NCBI GenBank assembly: GCA_029216955.1
Contig: JANAVB010002199.1
Span: forward strand, 17,565,061 to 17,629,060
Reading direction: 5' to 3'
Length of the DNA stretch: 64,000 nt
DNA from: Iris pallida
Taxonomy: Eukaryota > Streptophyta > Magnoliopsida > Asparagales > Iridaceae
Part shown: one piece after another, positions 49,765-61,668 of the stretch
Layout of the letters: each line of letters begins with the position of its first letter
Position numbering within the stretch: the stretch's first letter is position 1
The notes under the pieces: model-generated
The model's input: only the letters and a program-made list of their open reading frames with translations
Database searches by the model: none
Told to the model about the DNA's origin: nothing
Program-made: the position numbers and the translations under genes

Positions 49765-50340
49765 CAGGCCAACACAGCGCGGGGGGGGGGGGGGGGGGTT
49801 AGGCTCTGTCGGGCTGGCCAGGGGGTCAGCCCGTGGGTCGTGTTAGGGATAGGGTTTAATTTATTTTATTTCGTTTTAGGTTAGACATTATATAAAAAAA
49901 TATAAACACGAGCCTGTGTCCGGACAGTTTGGGACATAGGGATCCTCGTGTCTGTGCTATGCACGACACGCACGAGCTCAGCCTCGCGTGTCCGAGCACA
50001 GCACCATGCTCGTTGTGTCCTGGCGAGTCTCGTGCGTGGAGGCGAGACACGCATGACACGATTGAGTTCTGTTACTCACGTGTCCGACTTCTCGAAGAAG
50101 TTTCGAAGGCAGAGGCGGCGGCTTGGGGCGTCAGGACGGTGGCGCTCCGGTGGCGCTGCGTCCAGCTCGGCGTGGCGAAGCGGATGGCGGTGGTGGTGGT
50201 CGATGAGGGTGTCGGGATTGTGAGAACGAGACTTCGTCGGGGTTAGGGTTCCGGCGAAGTGTTTTGGGGAAGGGAGTGGGCTGTGGTGGTCCATGAGGGT
50301 GTAGAGCTAGGGTTTTAGGTCTGGGGGAGAGAGGAGAGTG

Positions 50341-50347
50341 TTTTATA
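50341..50347 (-). promoter_or_regulatory. TATA box of the Tekay 3' LTR
   Basis: TATAAAA on the minus strand, about 450 bases from the start of the LTR, followed by a pyrimidine-rich ACACTCTCCTC stretch as in plant LTR promoters. Confidence 0.5.
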
Positions 50348-50791
50348 GGGAAAGAGGGCGATCGGGGCAGCCGGATTCGGCGGGGGCAGCGGTCGTAGTC
50401 GGTCGGGACAGGGGTCAACGGGGGTTGGTGAGTTCAGAGGAGAGAGAGAGAGAGCTGGTCGTGTGGGGGGGGGGGTTTGGTAGTTTGCAATAGGACCCTC
50501 GAGAATTAGGAAATTGCATAAGGAGTTTTACAGTGAAAAATGCAAAATAATATTTGCATTCCTCAATTAAAACCAAATTCCTAATTACAAACTGATATAA
50601 ATAACATTTCAAAAATTGTAAAACCTATTTAATAAATTTCAAATAATTTGCAAAGTGATATTTTTATATATAAAACTCATTTAAAAATTATAGAAAATTC
50701 CTAAAATCCTAATAAAATATTTTAAGGCTAACATTAGCATTAAAAATTAATTAGCACTAATTAAACTAAAATTGAAAAACAGGGGCTTACA

Positions 50792-50806
50792 AGTCTTCCC
50801 TCCTTG
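50792..50806 (-). other. Polypurine tract of the Tekay element
   Basis: The minus strand reads AAGGAGGGAAGACT immediately before the 3' LTR, preceded by TTCGAGGACGAAATTTTT. This is where plus-strand DNA synthesis would be primed. Confidence 0.75.
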
Positions 50807-50916
50807 AAAAATTTCGTCCTCGAAATTCACAAGGATTGAAGACCCGACAATATTCTAACATAGCAAGTATTGCAATCAAATGACTAAGGCTACGATCGAA
50901 ACTAACCTCTAAGGTA
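50807..50916 (-). other. Short untranslated stretch between pol end and polypurine tract
   Basis: About 110 bases following the stop of the chromodomain frame; contains the conserved GAGGACGAAATTTTT motif. Confidence 0.6.
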
Positions 50917-51696
50917 TCAAGCGGGAACGGGTGGTTCCCTCGCAGCGGTTGGATCGAACAAGTAAGGGTATCTCTCCCTCATGTCCGACTCCCTCTCCCA
51001 AGTAGATTCACCTGGGGAGTGACGGTTCCAAGCTACTCGCACTAGGGGTATAACCTTGTTCCTCAGCCTCTTCTCTCTCCGGTCTAATATCTCCACTGGC
51101 TGCTCAGAAACTGTAAGGCTCGGTCCGACCTCCAACTCTGAATGATCTAGCACATGACTGGGGTCTGGAACATATCACCTCAGCTGAGATACGTGGAAGA
51201 CGTCGTGAACTCCTGCTAGGTTGGGTGGAAGTGCAACCCTGTAAGCTACCTCTCCGATCCTGCCAAGTACCTCGAACGGCCCGATGTATCTGGGGCTCAG
51301 CTTCCCTCCTCGTCCGAACCGGATCGTCCCTCGAGTAGGTGATATCTTCACTAGCACCATATCACCGTCTGCGAACTCCATCGGCCTGCGACTAGCATCA
51401 GTCCAGTGTTTCTGCCTATCCTGAGCTACTCTGAGCCTGTCTCTGATCATTCCGACTTTCTCTGCTGCATCCGTGATCATCTCTGGCCCAAGCATAACTC
51501 TGTCTCCGACATCATCCCAAAAGAGCGGTGTGCGGCATCGTCGTCCATATAGCGCCTCGAAAGGAGACATACCAATACTGGCCTGGTAGCTGTTGTTGTA
51601 TAAAAACTCTACCAAGTGCAGATGGCTCTCCCATGATCCTCCGAAGTCCAGCACGCAAGTCCTCAGCATATCCTCCAGTCCTCTCGGACTGCCCAT
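50917..51696 (-). pseudogene. Integrase C-terminal part and chromodomain, Tekay pol 3' end
   Basis: This frame continues pol after the deletion near 51670. It opens with [16 protein letters not shown] and then [23 protein letters not shown], the end of the integrase core. The GPY/F module follows (LSPRYIGPFEVLGRIG, then GVHDVFHVSQLR). A TGA at 51175-51177 interrupts the frame; the same frame then gives a chromodomain (PVEILDRREKRLRNKVIPLV, then WERESDMRERYPYLF), which in chromoviruses steers integration to particular chromatin. It ends at 50917. The stop lies where relatives usually have a basic residue, so it is a break rather than the natural end. Confidence 0.88.
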
Positions 51697-54391
51697 CTGT
51701 CTGTGGGTGGTACACCGTACTGAACTTGAGCCTACTGCCCAACTCCTCCTGCAAGCTCCTCCAGTAGTGGGATGTGAATCTACTGTCTCTGTCTGACACG
51801 ATGCTCACCGGCACTCCGTGTAGGCGAACTATCTGCTGCATGTATATCTCTGCCAACTTCTCGATAGAAAGCCCCACCTTGAAGGGTATGAAGTGCGCAC
51901 ACTTCGTCAGCCTGTCTACGATGACCCAGATGGCATCCTTCCCTCCTTGGGAACGAGGAAGCCATGAAACGAAGTCCATCGTAATATGTTCCCACTTCCA
52001 CTCGGGAATGGGTAACGGCTGCAACAAACCAGCTGGCCTCTGGCGCTCCGCCTTGACCTGCTGGCAAACTAGGCATCTCGAGATGAAACGTGATACATCC
52101 CTCTTCATCCCGTGCCACCAGAGATGTTCCCGCAAGTCACGGTACATCTTGTTAGCACCAGGGTGAATAGAATATCTCGATCGGTGTGCCTCCTGCAAGA
52201 CTGCCTCTACCAGCTCTCCCTTCGGCATGCACAATCGGCTGCCATGCCTCAGGGATCCATCCTCTGCTATAGTGAAGTCATCTAGCAATCCAGCTAAAGC
52301 ATGGGGTCGAAGTCTGCGAAGGCTCTTATCTGTAGACTGTGCCTCCCGGATCTGCTCCATCAAACCTGACTGAATGTCAAGCGCCATCATCTGTATCACT
52401 GATCCTGGCCGAACTAGCTCAATACCGAGCTTCTCCAGATCCTCCCGCAAATGCCGATCAATCATCAGATACCATGCCATCGGATGCCTGCTCAGCGCAT
52501 CCGCCACCACATTTGCCTTCCCGGAATGATACTGTAAATCAATGTCGAAGTCCTTCATCAACTCCAACCATCGTCTTTTCCTCATGTTCAGCTCTTTCTG
52601 CGTGAACACATACTTCAAGCTTTTGTGGTCAGTAAAGATTTTCACACGCTCTCCGTATAAGTAATGTTTCCATAACTTTAGTGCAAAGATCACCGCAGCT
52701 AACTCGAGGTCATGGGTAGGATAATTCCTCTCATGAGTCTGCAACTGCCTAGATGCATAAGCAATTACTTTCCCATGCTGCTGTAGGACACATCCTAGCC
52801 CCTTCCCAGAAGCATCACTGTAAATGGTGAAACCTCCAGAACCTGAAGGTAAAGTCAGAACTGGAGCGGTCGTCAGCCTCCTCTTCAGCTCCTCAAATGC
52901 CGCCTGGCAGTCCTCTGACCAAAAGTACTCTGCGTCCTTCCGTGTCAGCTTCGTCATGGGTTCAGCTATCCTAGCAAAGTCCTGGACGAACTTTTTATAA
53001 TAGCCTGCTAAACCTAGAAAACTTCTGATCTCTGAAACTGACGTCGGAGCCTTCCACGTCTCAACTGCAGCAATCTTCCTGGGATCCACCGAGATTCCAT
53101 CTCCAGTGACTACATGGCCGAGAAACTCCACTCGGTCTAAAAAGAACTCGCACTTCGGCAATTTGGCAAACAATCTCTCCTGCCTCAGAATCCCCAAAAC
53201 TATCCGCAAGTGCTCTGCATGCTCCACCGGCGTCTTCGAGTATATCAGGATGTCATCGATAAACACCACGACGAACTTATCTAGATACTGGTGAAATGTC
53301 TTATTCATCAAGTTCATAAAGACAGCTGGCGTATTTGTGAGACCAAATGGCATCACCAGAAACTCGTACTGCCCGTACTTCGTGTTGAACGCCGTCTTCT
53401 GGATGTCTGCTGGCCTAACCTTCACCTGGTGGTACCCGGATCTCAAGTCTATCCTGGAAAACACCTTCGTCCCGCTCAATTGGTCGAACAAATCATCTAT
53501 CCTGGGCAGAGGATATTTGTTCTTGATGGAGATGGCATTCAAAGCCCGATAGTCAATACACAACCGGACTGTACCATCCTTCTTAGGCACAAAGAGTACT
53601 GGTGCTCCCCATGGAGAAGCACTGGATCGAATGAAACCCTTTTTCAACAGGTCATCAATCTGCTCTTTCATCTCTATGGCCTCCTTGGGATTCACTCTAT
53701 AGCAAGCCCGAAATACTGGTGATGAACCCGGTACTAAATCTATAGTGAACTCCACATCTCTGTCAGGCGGAAGTCCTGGAAGATCCTCTGGAAATACATC
53801 CATAAACTCCCTAATGAAAGGGTGTGGCGGTGCTACGTCCCCGACTGTCGTACAACAGTTCGGCTCTAGGCTGATCTCCGGCCCTGTCCTCTTGACACTG
53901 AATGGTGCTGTGCCTGGGGGACTGAACAAAATACTACCCTCATGGCAATCTATAGATGCATGGGCGTAGCTAAGCCAGTCCATCCCCAATATGATATCAT
54001 AACCGGGGAGTGGCATCACAAAGAATCGCCCTCTGAACTCTCTCCCGGCTATAAAAATAGAACATCTATAGATAGATCTAATAGGCACTGGTCCTCCTCC
54101 CGTCATCACTCTACTAATCTCCGCAGTAGGTGTAGCTACTAGATGATGTTTATGCATAAACTCTAATGATAGGAAGCTATGAGATGCACCAGAATCAAAC
54201 AAACATACAGCTAGAAAACTATGTAAATAAACATGACCTGTGATGACGTCAGCTAAGTAATTCGGCTCCGAAACCTGCTCCGGCTCTGGCTCAATGGCTA
54301 GACTATAAACCCTCCCCTGAGGTCCTTTATGCTGCTGCAGATGCTGCCCGAACCTCTGCTGCTGAGTCGGGAGCGGTCCTCTAGTCTTCAC
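51512..54391 (-). pseudogene. Tekay pol: protease, reverse transcriptase, RNase H, integrase
   Basis: The open stretch is 959 codons; family-like sequence ends at about residue 905. Aspartic protease with DSGAS at 66-70. Reverse transcriptase with [10 protein letters not shown] (313-322) and the catalytic FIDD (377-380). RNase H with YSDASG (Asp526), Glu563, Asp588 and Asp631. Integrase zinc finger with His736, His743, Cys773 and Cys776, and a complete DD35E triad at Asp806, Asp867 and Glu903. Just after Glu903 about 11 bases are missing relative to the usual spacing, shifting the frame (near 51670). All visible catalytic residues survive up to that point. The first residues are not a true start: the frame was once joined to gag and its apparent start codon is GTG. 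It lies between gag and the chromodomain part. Confidence 0.93.
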
Positions 54392-55530
54392 TACTGGGCA
54401 CTCTCAAATCTGATGGTGGCAGACCCACAAGCTAAGCACTGCTTCAACCTCTTCCTGCAGATGGAGTACTCGTGCCCTGGTCTTCCGCAGAAAGAACATA
54501 TAACTCCCTTCTGCTGCTGCCGGGGTCCCGGGGCTCGAACTGGCGGGGTCTGATGATGTGGTATAGGGGGACGGTAAGTCTGCTGGGGTGGCGTCGGCGC
54601 TCTCTGCTGGAAAGCCTGACGCTTGGACGGTCCCTCATGATGTACAGGAGTCGGCCTTTTGCTAGACAAAAGACGCTCCTCAATGCTCCGAGCCAACTCT
54701 AGGCTCTGGTAGTAGTCAGTCGTACCGTTCGCCACTATAAGAATGCCAATGTCTGGAACTAGACCATGGCAAAACCTACGGGTCATCTCCTCTGGATCAA
54801 CAACCAGACTAGGAGCGAAACGGCTCAGGCGACTAAACTCTGCCGCATACTCGTCAACAGAACGGTTCCCCTGCTGGATGTTCTGGAATCGTAGCCCCAT
54901 GGCTACTCTAGCAGTGGTCGAGAAGAACTTCTTCTTGAACTGGGTCTTGAACTGGTCCCAGATGGCTCTACCTCTCGCGAACAACGGCTCATTCCTGAAC
55001 CAGACTTCGGCTAAGTCTATCAGCAGAAATCCTGCTGCCTCGACCTGAAGGTCATCCAGCATCCTAACTCCCAGAAGCTTCTTCTCTACTGAATCTAGCC
55101 AGTCATCTGCTACTACTATGCCCTCAGTCCCTGAGAACTCCTTGGGATTCAGACCCATGAAGTCCTTGATCGTCCCCGTTCTCTGCCGTGGCTCTACATA
55201 TGGTGGGACCACGGGACGTCCCTCAGAACGCTCCATGCTCTGGCGGAGTAGGGTAGTCTGCTCCTGATGGGTTGTTAGGAACCCCTGGATCAGTGTGAGC
55301 AGCTAGTTCCCATCGAGTGTGACGGAAGCCTGGGTGGGTATAGTGATAGAGGGTGGGGGAAGTATCGGGGCCTGCTGGGACTGGGATGTGGAAGGTGGTA
55401 TCTGGGTCTGCGGATATGTGGAGTGGGGGAATGTAGTAGGTGGAGGTGTATCAGTTGACTGGTCAGCTGACTGGATAAGGAGGGCCCCATTCTCGGGGGT
55501 AACATACTGGGATGAACGAGTAAGCACCAT
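54391..55530 (-). pseudogene. Tekay gag (capsid and nucleocapsid)
   Basis: The ATG at 55528-55530 opens a frame rich in Pro, Ser and Thr that hits TAG at 55303-55305. The same frame continues to an ATG at 55236 and then 281 codons. These hold the capsid-like region (DDWLDSVEKKL; WDQFKTQFKKKFF; GNRSVDEYAAEFSRLSRFAP) and a CCHC zinc knuckle, CSFCGRPGHEYSIC (residues 247-260 counted from 55236). A second cysteine pair follows but is cut by a one-base deletion near 54408, after which the frame ends; the pol frame has a TGA at the adjoining codon. Gag packages the element RNA. The TAG means only an internally started product could be made. Confidence 0.9.
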
Positions 55531-55774
55531 CTAAATTACATAAAAAGACTTATAAGGACTTGTTTAAAGTAAGAAATCATATGCAAGAAAATCTAATTAT
55601 AATAGCAAACAGGTGATGTATTTTCTATGTTACAATCCTAGCATTCCTCTAAGTGTTCTAAGCGTCTTTCCTAATGTTGTCTAATTACCTTAAGTTCCTA
55701 ATTGCAGGCATGCTTGGTACAATAACGTAACCAAACAGTTTAGTCAGGACCTGCATGAGCCACCACTAAAAATA
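55531..55774 (-). other. Tekay leader and primer-binding region
   Basis: 244 bases between the 5' LTR and gag. Next to the LTR the minus strand reads TATTTTTAGTGGTGGCTCATGCAGG, nearly the same as in both LARDs. It contains TGGT as an initiator-Met primer site would, but the following bases do not fit that tRNA well, so the primer is not assigned. Confidence 0.6.
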
Positions 55775-57872
55775 TGTCACGACCCATTACCCAAATTGTT
55801 GGGCCAGGCCGAGTCATGCCCAGCCTACGTTGAGATAAAACGTAGTAAGCTGTTCTAAAGACAACAGGATAAGACTAAATGTGCTAACAGTTCTATAAGT
55901 GAAGAAGAATCATAAATGCTCCAAACACAAAAGTCGTCGTATATAGTAAAATATCCAAGTACAAGTAAACTGAAATGTAAAACTGGATACATGTCCAGTT
56001 ACAAAATGATATAGTCTAATACATGTCTACTCTCAAAAGTCTAAGTAAACAAAAGACAACTAGGCGAGGTTCCCTGCAGGAACATCCTCGTAAAGCAGAG
56101 CCGGGTCCTCGGCAGTATCTCCATAGTAAGTGTCACAGAGTAACTCCTCCTCAGTAAGGACACCTACAACGTTATCCTGTCAGGACGGAAGCAAGTACTA
56201 AATCTAGCAAACTAGCATATAAAACATGGAAATGAACATGAGAGGAAATAACTGGAAAGCATGGCATCACATAGTCTATCATGGCAAGGACACATATGTC
56301 ATAGAGACAGATGTATATGAAATGTTTAAAACTGTAGCAGGTACGTGATCGGTCAATAGATGTACAATGTGCTGGGGGCACATAATAAAATGTACTTCCG
56401 TACAAGTGAAACGGCGACAGATGTACATACGTACAAATCTGCGTTGAGATAAAGCCTACGACAAGGTATACATATATAATGTCGACCTTGCTCGGTACAT
56501 ACGTACGGGAGAAGGGGGCATAATCACGTACACTACTAACAGTTTCCCATAACCCATATTCTAATCATGTGAGAGATACATCAAGACTGTTCTAAGCATG
56601 GTAGTAACTGAAAGTACAACATGTAGAGATCTAACTTGCTACCCCAAGGATCAGCATTTAACATGGTGGGGTTTGCACTTCATTTTATGTGACAATATGT
56701 AAAGTTCGTAGAAAGTACTTACCTCTACAAAGCAAAACAAAACAAGCTGCGATAACAATGCTATGGATGTCTGGTAGCTCGTCACTGTAGAAGTAAATAC
56801 AACAACTTAGTTTTACACTAAGCTAAAATACTAGGACACTAATTGGTGAAACACGACTTGTAACTGGGCACCTAGCCAAAATAATGACTTTGACATAGGA
56901 GACCAATGTGGGGTGACACACTATGTTAACTAACTTTCTAGGGTCTTTACACTAGTGAGGGATGGGGTTCAACACGACTAAAACTCCAAATAACACAAAA
57001 AACTACAAGTCGTAATTAATCAATAAATAAATCAAAAGATCATTGTGTTCTAACAATTTTTGAAGTAGACAAAAAGCCTAGTTTTTCTTAAAGTAAAGTG
57101 CCAAGGTGATCCTTGTTAATCATAGAAATTTATTATAATTTTTCTGAAATTTATTAACCAGTACAAATATTTTATAAAAATCAGTTTTCCTAAGTATACA
57201 GAAAATAAGTTTTGGTTTTATATGCCAAACTAGTGGCAAAACAGTAAATTAAATACTACAAAATTTATACTAAATTAGCTAACTTAACATAGTATCTAAA
57301 AACTATTTTTCCATAATTTTAGCAATACTTTAAGTATTTTTAGAAAATCAAAAACAGTATTGCACACAATAATTAATTATCTGCGTATTTTGTCCATGTA
57401 TATAATTTGAACCAAAGTTCAAATACAGGACCTAAGGCCATGAATCAAGTCCAATATGACTTGTACAGGTCTTGAATGTGTGAAAACACATTTGAGCCCA
57501 AATATCCATGCTAGACTTGGACACCAAATGGTTGCTGTAATTTAAATACAATAAAAATACAATTTGGTAATAGTCAAAATAAATATTATTATTTTAATAA
57601 GGTAAAGTTTTACATAGTAACTATAAAAGTATGAACATTATTTTATATAAATAATTTACACTAAGCTAAGTAAAATACATATAGGAAATAATATATATAT
57701 ATATATAAATATAGGGATATTTATATATATAGGAAAATGCTCAACTATATATTATATATATATATATATACAAATAATGTATACATATATAATAGTATAT
57801 ATAGAATAATATATATATATACACAAGGAAATATATATATATACATAAAATAATAAAGTATAAAGGATGAAG

Positions 57873-57952
<80 letters not shown>

Positions 57953-58107
57953 CAGCAAGTATATATATACATAAATATAGTATATATAGTAATACATATA
58001 TATATACACAAATAAATGTATATACATATATATATAAATATATATATAAAAAGAAAGAAAAAGAAAAAGGAAAAGAAAAAGAAAAAGGAAAGCAAAGTCA
58101 GCCAGGG

Positions 58108-58118
58108 GGACTCGAACC
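58108..58118 (-). other. Exact box B / T-arm motif in the Tekay 5' LTR
   Basis: GGTTCGAGTCC on the minus strand, retained unchanged relative to the 3' LTR. Confidence 0.45.
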
Positions 58119-58703
58119 CAGGCCAACACAGCGCGGGGGGGGGGGGGGGGGGGGGGAGGGGGTTTAGGCTCTGTCGGGCTGGCCAGGGGGTCAGCCCGTG
58201 GGTCGTGAGGGATAGGGTTTAATTTATTTTATTTCGTTTTAGGTTAGACATTATAAAAAAAAAATATAAACACGAGCTTGTGCCCGGACAGTTTGGGACA
58301 CAGGGATCCTCGTGTCTGTGCTATGCACGACACGCACGAGCTCAGCCTCGCGTGTCCGAGCACAGCACCATGCTCGTTGTGTCCTGGCGAGTCTCGTGCG
58401 TGGAGGCGAGACACGCATTACACGATTGAGTTCTGTTATTCACGTGTCCGACTTCTCGAAGAAGTTTCGAAGGCGGAGGCGGCGGCTTGGGGCGTCGGGA
58501 CGGTGGCGCTCCGGTGGTGCTGCGTCCATGTCAGCGTGGCGAAGCGGATGGCGGTGGTGGTGGTCGATGAGGGTGTCGGGATTGTGGGAACGAGACTTCG
58601 TCGGGGTTAGGGTTCCGGCGAAGTGTTTTGGGGAAGGGAGTGGGCTGTGGTGGTCGATGAGGGTGTAGAGCTAGGGTTTAGGTCTGGGGGAGAGAGGGGA
58701 GTG

Positions 58704-58710
58704 TTTTATA
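58704..58710 (-). promoter_or_regulatory. TATA box of the Tekay 5' LTR
   Basis: TATAAAA on the minus strand, 457 bases inside the LTR start, in the same context as 50341-50347. Confidence 0.5.
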
Positions 58711-59172
58711 GGGAAAGAGGGCGGTCGGGGCAGCCGGATTCGGCGGGGGCAGCGGTCGTAGTCGGTCGGGGCAGGGGTCAACGGGGGTTGGTGAGTTCAG
58801 AGGAGAGAGAGAGAGAGCTGGTCGTGTGGGGGGGGGGGGGGGGGGAGGGGTTTGGTAGTTTGCAATAGGACCCTCGGGAATTAGGAAATTGCATAAGGAG
58901 TTTTACAGTGAAAAATACAAAATAATACTTGCATTCCTCAATTAAAACCAAATTCCTAATTACAAACTGATATAAATAACATTTCAAAAATTGCAAAACC
59001 TATTTAATAAAATTCAAATAATTTGCAAAGTGATATTTTTATATATAAAACTCATTTAAAAATTATAGAAAATTCCTAAAAATCCTAATAAAATATTTTA
59101 AGGCCAACATTAGCATTAAAAATTAATTAGCACTAATAAAACTAAAATTGAAAAATAGGGGCTTACACCAAC

Positions 59173-60115
59173 GTAGACGTCGGCAGGGACCAGAGAAGAG
59201 GGTACCCAACGAGGATGGTCCTCAGAGCTGGTGGTTGACTGAAACGTCGCCCGCTGATCCGGGGGTGACCCCGACTGCGAACGACGGCGGGGGAAAGTCG
59301 CCCGCCCGTGCAACTGTCTGCGCGACCGGTGCTGAGTAGGAGGAAACAGACCCCGACTGCTCGGCACGCGCCTCACGTTGCTTAGTTGCGGTGACTGCTC
59401 GCCTTGGGTCGACTAGGAGGTCAACGACGTCATGAAAGCTCGGTTGGACGTCGACGATGAGGATGAAGAAGGGTAGTTTGTCGACGATGGTGATAAAAAT
59501 GACTCGACGGCTAGGGTTTCATGAGAAGGAAGAAGAGAAGGAAGTTGCGGCTGCGGCTAGGTTTTAGTAATGGGAGAGAAAAGGAGGAAGGGAGAAGAGA
59601 ACTATATAGGGAGGTGGTTTAGGGTTTGGTTTGAGCTGGAGGCTCGGTCGCAGGAGCCTGATGTTGCAGGGCTGATACACGAAAGAGGGTGCTGCCGCAT
59701 TGTCCTTGAAGAAGAAGTACAGTAGCATCTCCAAATATAGCCGTTTAGGTCAAAATTGGTTTTATTTTTATTTTTAAATTCGAAATGGGGATGTGCGCTG
59801 GCTTTATGGCCAGGGAATTCTTGGTTGGGCCGAGTCATGTCTAGAGATTTATAAGGTGGGGGTTTGCTTTGATTGCTATAGGGGCCATGGGTTGGGGTTT
59901 TGATACGGGTTAGTTTTGTTTTGATGGCTGCTAAGTAGGAAATTGTAGGTAGGATCTAGGGCTAAAAAAAATAAAATAATTCCTTATCTAACCATATCTA
60001 TAGGTATAAAAGAAAAGGAAAATTTGTGAAAGGTATTAGGAAAATTTTAATTGGTAGTAATTAATTGTTGACAGAATAATATATATTATAATTACTTAAA
60101 AATAGGGGGCTCCCA
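59173..60115 (-). repeat. Second piece of the split solo LTR
   Basis: This holds the LTR start on the minus strand (TGGGAGCCCCC), a TATA-like CTATATAG (59602-59609) and a GC-rich stretch (about 59170-59400) after it. No gene is found. It was separated from 44816-47310 by the Tekay insertion. Confidence 0.75.
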
Positions 60116-61668
60116 AATCATCTAGGCACGACTAATCACAAGGAATTTGGATGTAATCAGAAAATGAAATCAAGGTCGAAAAAAGTTTAGACACGAGTGT
60201 CCAAAATCCAAACATGATCAGAATCGGAAGTCAATGCACGAGAGTTAATAGCATTGAAATCCAACCACGATAAATAAATTTGTTTCAACACGATCTAGGT
60301 TGACCAACCTTCGAGTAAATCAGAATTTGGACAAGATGGAGAATAAGATCAACGAAGGCTGGGCACGAGAATCCAAGGATGAAAATCCAAGTCACAAAGG
60401 AATTTGAAGTCATCTAGAGTCTAGTCAGCAACCAAGACTCTTTGGCACGATAAACAAGACGACCAAAATTGTTTGGTCATGGACAGAAGGGAATCAAAAT
60501 CTTAACAGTATCAAAATTTATGAAACAATTGAGATATAAAAATTTCAAAATTTTTAGAGTTTTTAAGTGTAGATGACAGATGTCGATATGAGATAGTTGA
60601 TTTGTGTAATCAAGACATAGCTAAACAAGGCAAAGGAAATGACGGTAAGATGAGAAAATCATCATGCGATGGAAGAGAAAATAATGATAAACAAGAAATA
60701 ATGGTAGGAATTATCTTGCTCAATTGGTAAAAGAAGTGAATCAACTTAAGATATGACCTGATAACCATACACGTCTATCCAAAATCATGTTGCCAGAAGT
60801 TACGCCACGCCAGTAAGCATAGCTGCAATAAACGATAGAGTCCATAACTAAGGTATACACCCTATAATCATGTCATCTAGATTTCTTACCACGCCAACCG
60901 GTATGGCTGCAAGAGAATCTAAATGCCATAACTAGGATAGTATATCCAAAATCAGGCTCCATGTCCTTGTCAGGCTAGCTAATATGACTGCGATAATTTC
61001 TAAACTCCATAAATAAAGTAGACATTTGCCATTCCCGTCGTCTCCATCAAATATGTTTATCAGGATATCTTAACTCAATCCTTAAAAACTTATCTTCAAA
61101 CATAATCAAAATCGAAGTCAACAACGAACGAACATCAAGATTTAAAATTCAACAACGAATTAAAGATAAGTAAATGGAAACTAGCGGAAACAGATTTCGA
61201 GATATGATTCAGAAAAAAATTCTCAGGAGATGTCAAAAGGTACTATCTAGGTCAAGATAAAAGGAAATCATTGGAATATAATCTAAAACAATCCCAACCT
61301 GATATGAGACTGGCAAATCATATTCACGTCTCAACCTAGAAGATATATAAGTCCAACTTATACCTTCCCTCTAGGGTCCACAACTCATTCCAAGAAAGAA
61401 TAAAGTTGATAACGGACAGATGTTTCAGAAATCAGGACAGACAAACAAATGAGAAAAGTTTCGAAAAGTTCAAAATAAGATTCCCAGGGGTCATCCCTGG
61501 AATCTACCAAGAGTTTCCTAATATGTGACTGAGTAGCAAATTCCTAAAATATTCTATGACTCAACCTTAATCCTAGGGCAGGCTCACAGTAGTACAGAAA
61601 AGCTCAAGTACTACCACGACTTCGCATTAATTGCAAAGACTGACCTGCATGGGCCACCACTAAAAACG
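60116..61668 (-). other. LARD2 interior, 5' part, non-coding
   Basis: It begins with AATCA, the second copy of the target duplication. It aligns in reverse with the LARD1 interior (15710-16990), including the CTAGTCAGCAACCAAGACTC and TACGCCACGCCAGTAA words, and has extra sequence at 60121-60400 with more CACGA words. It ends in CCACCACTAAAAACG next to the LTR. Confidence 0.8.

Larger units (their letters stand above)
55775..59167 (-). repeat. Tekay 5' LTR, 3393 bp
   Basis: Same sequence as 47316-50791 with scattered transitions, shorter TA tracts and longer G runs (about 58136-58157 and 58828-58846). Being the 5' LTR, it would be the one to drive transcription, from right to left. Confidence 0.9.

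Noticed and set aside
49754..49850. A functional tRNA gene in the Tekay LTR
   Set aside because: Only the T-arm/box B motif is good; the rest is interrupted by a long G run and no cloverleaf can be drawn by eye.
51528..54553. Plus-strand frames across the Tekay coding region
   Set aside because: They are antisense shadows of gag and pol.
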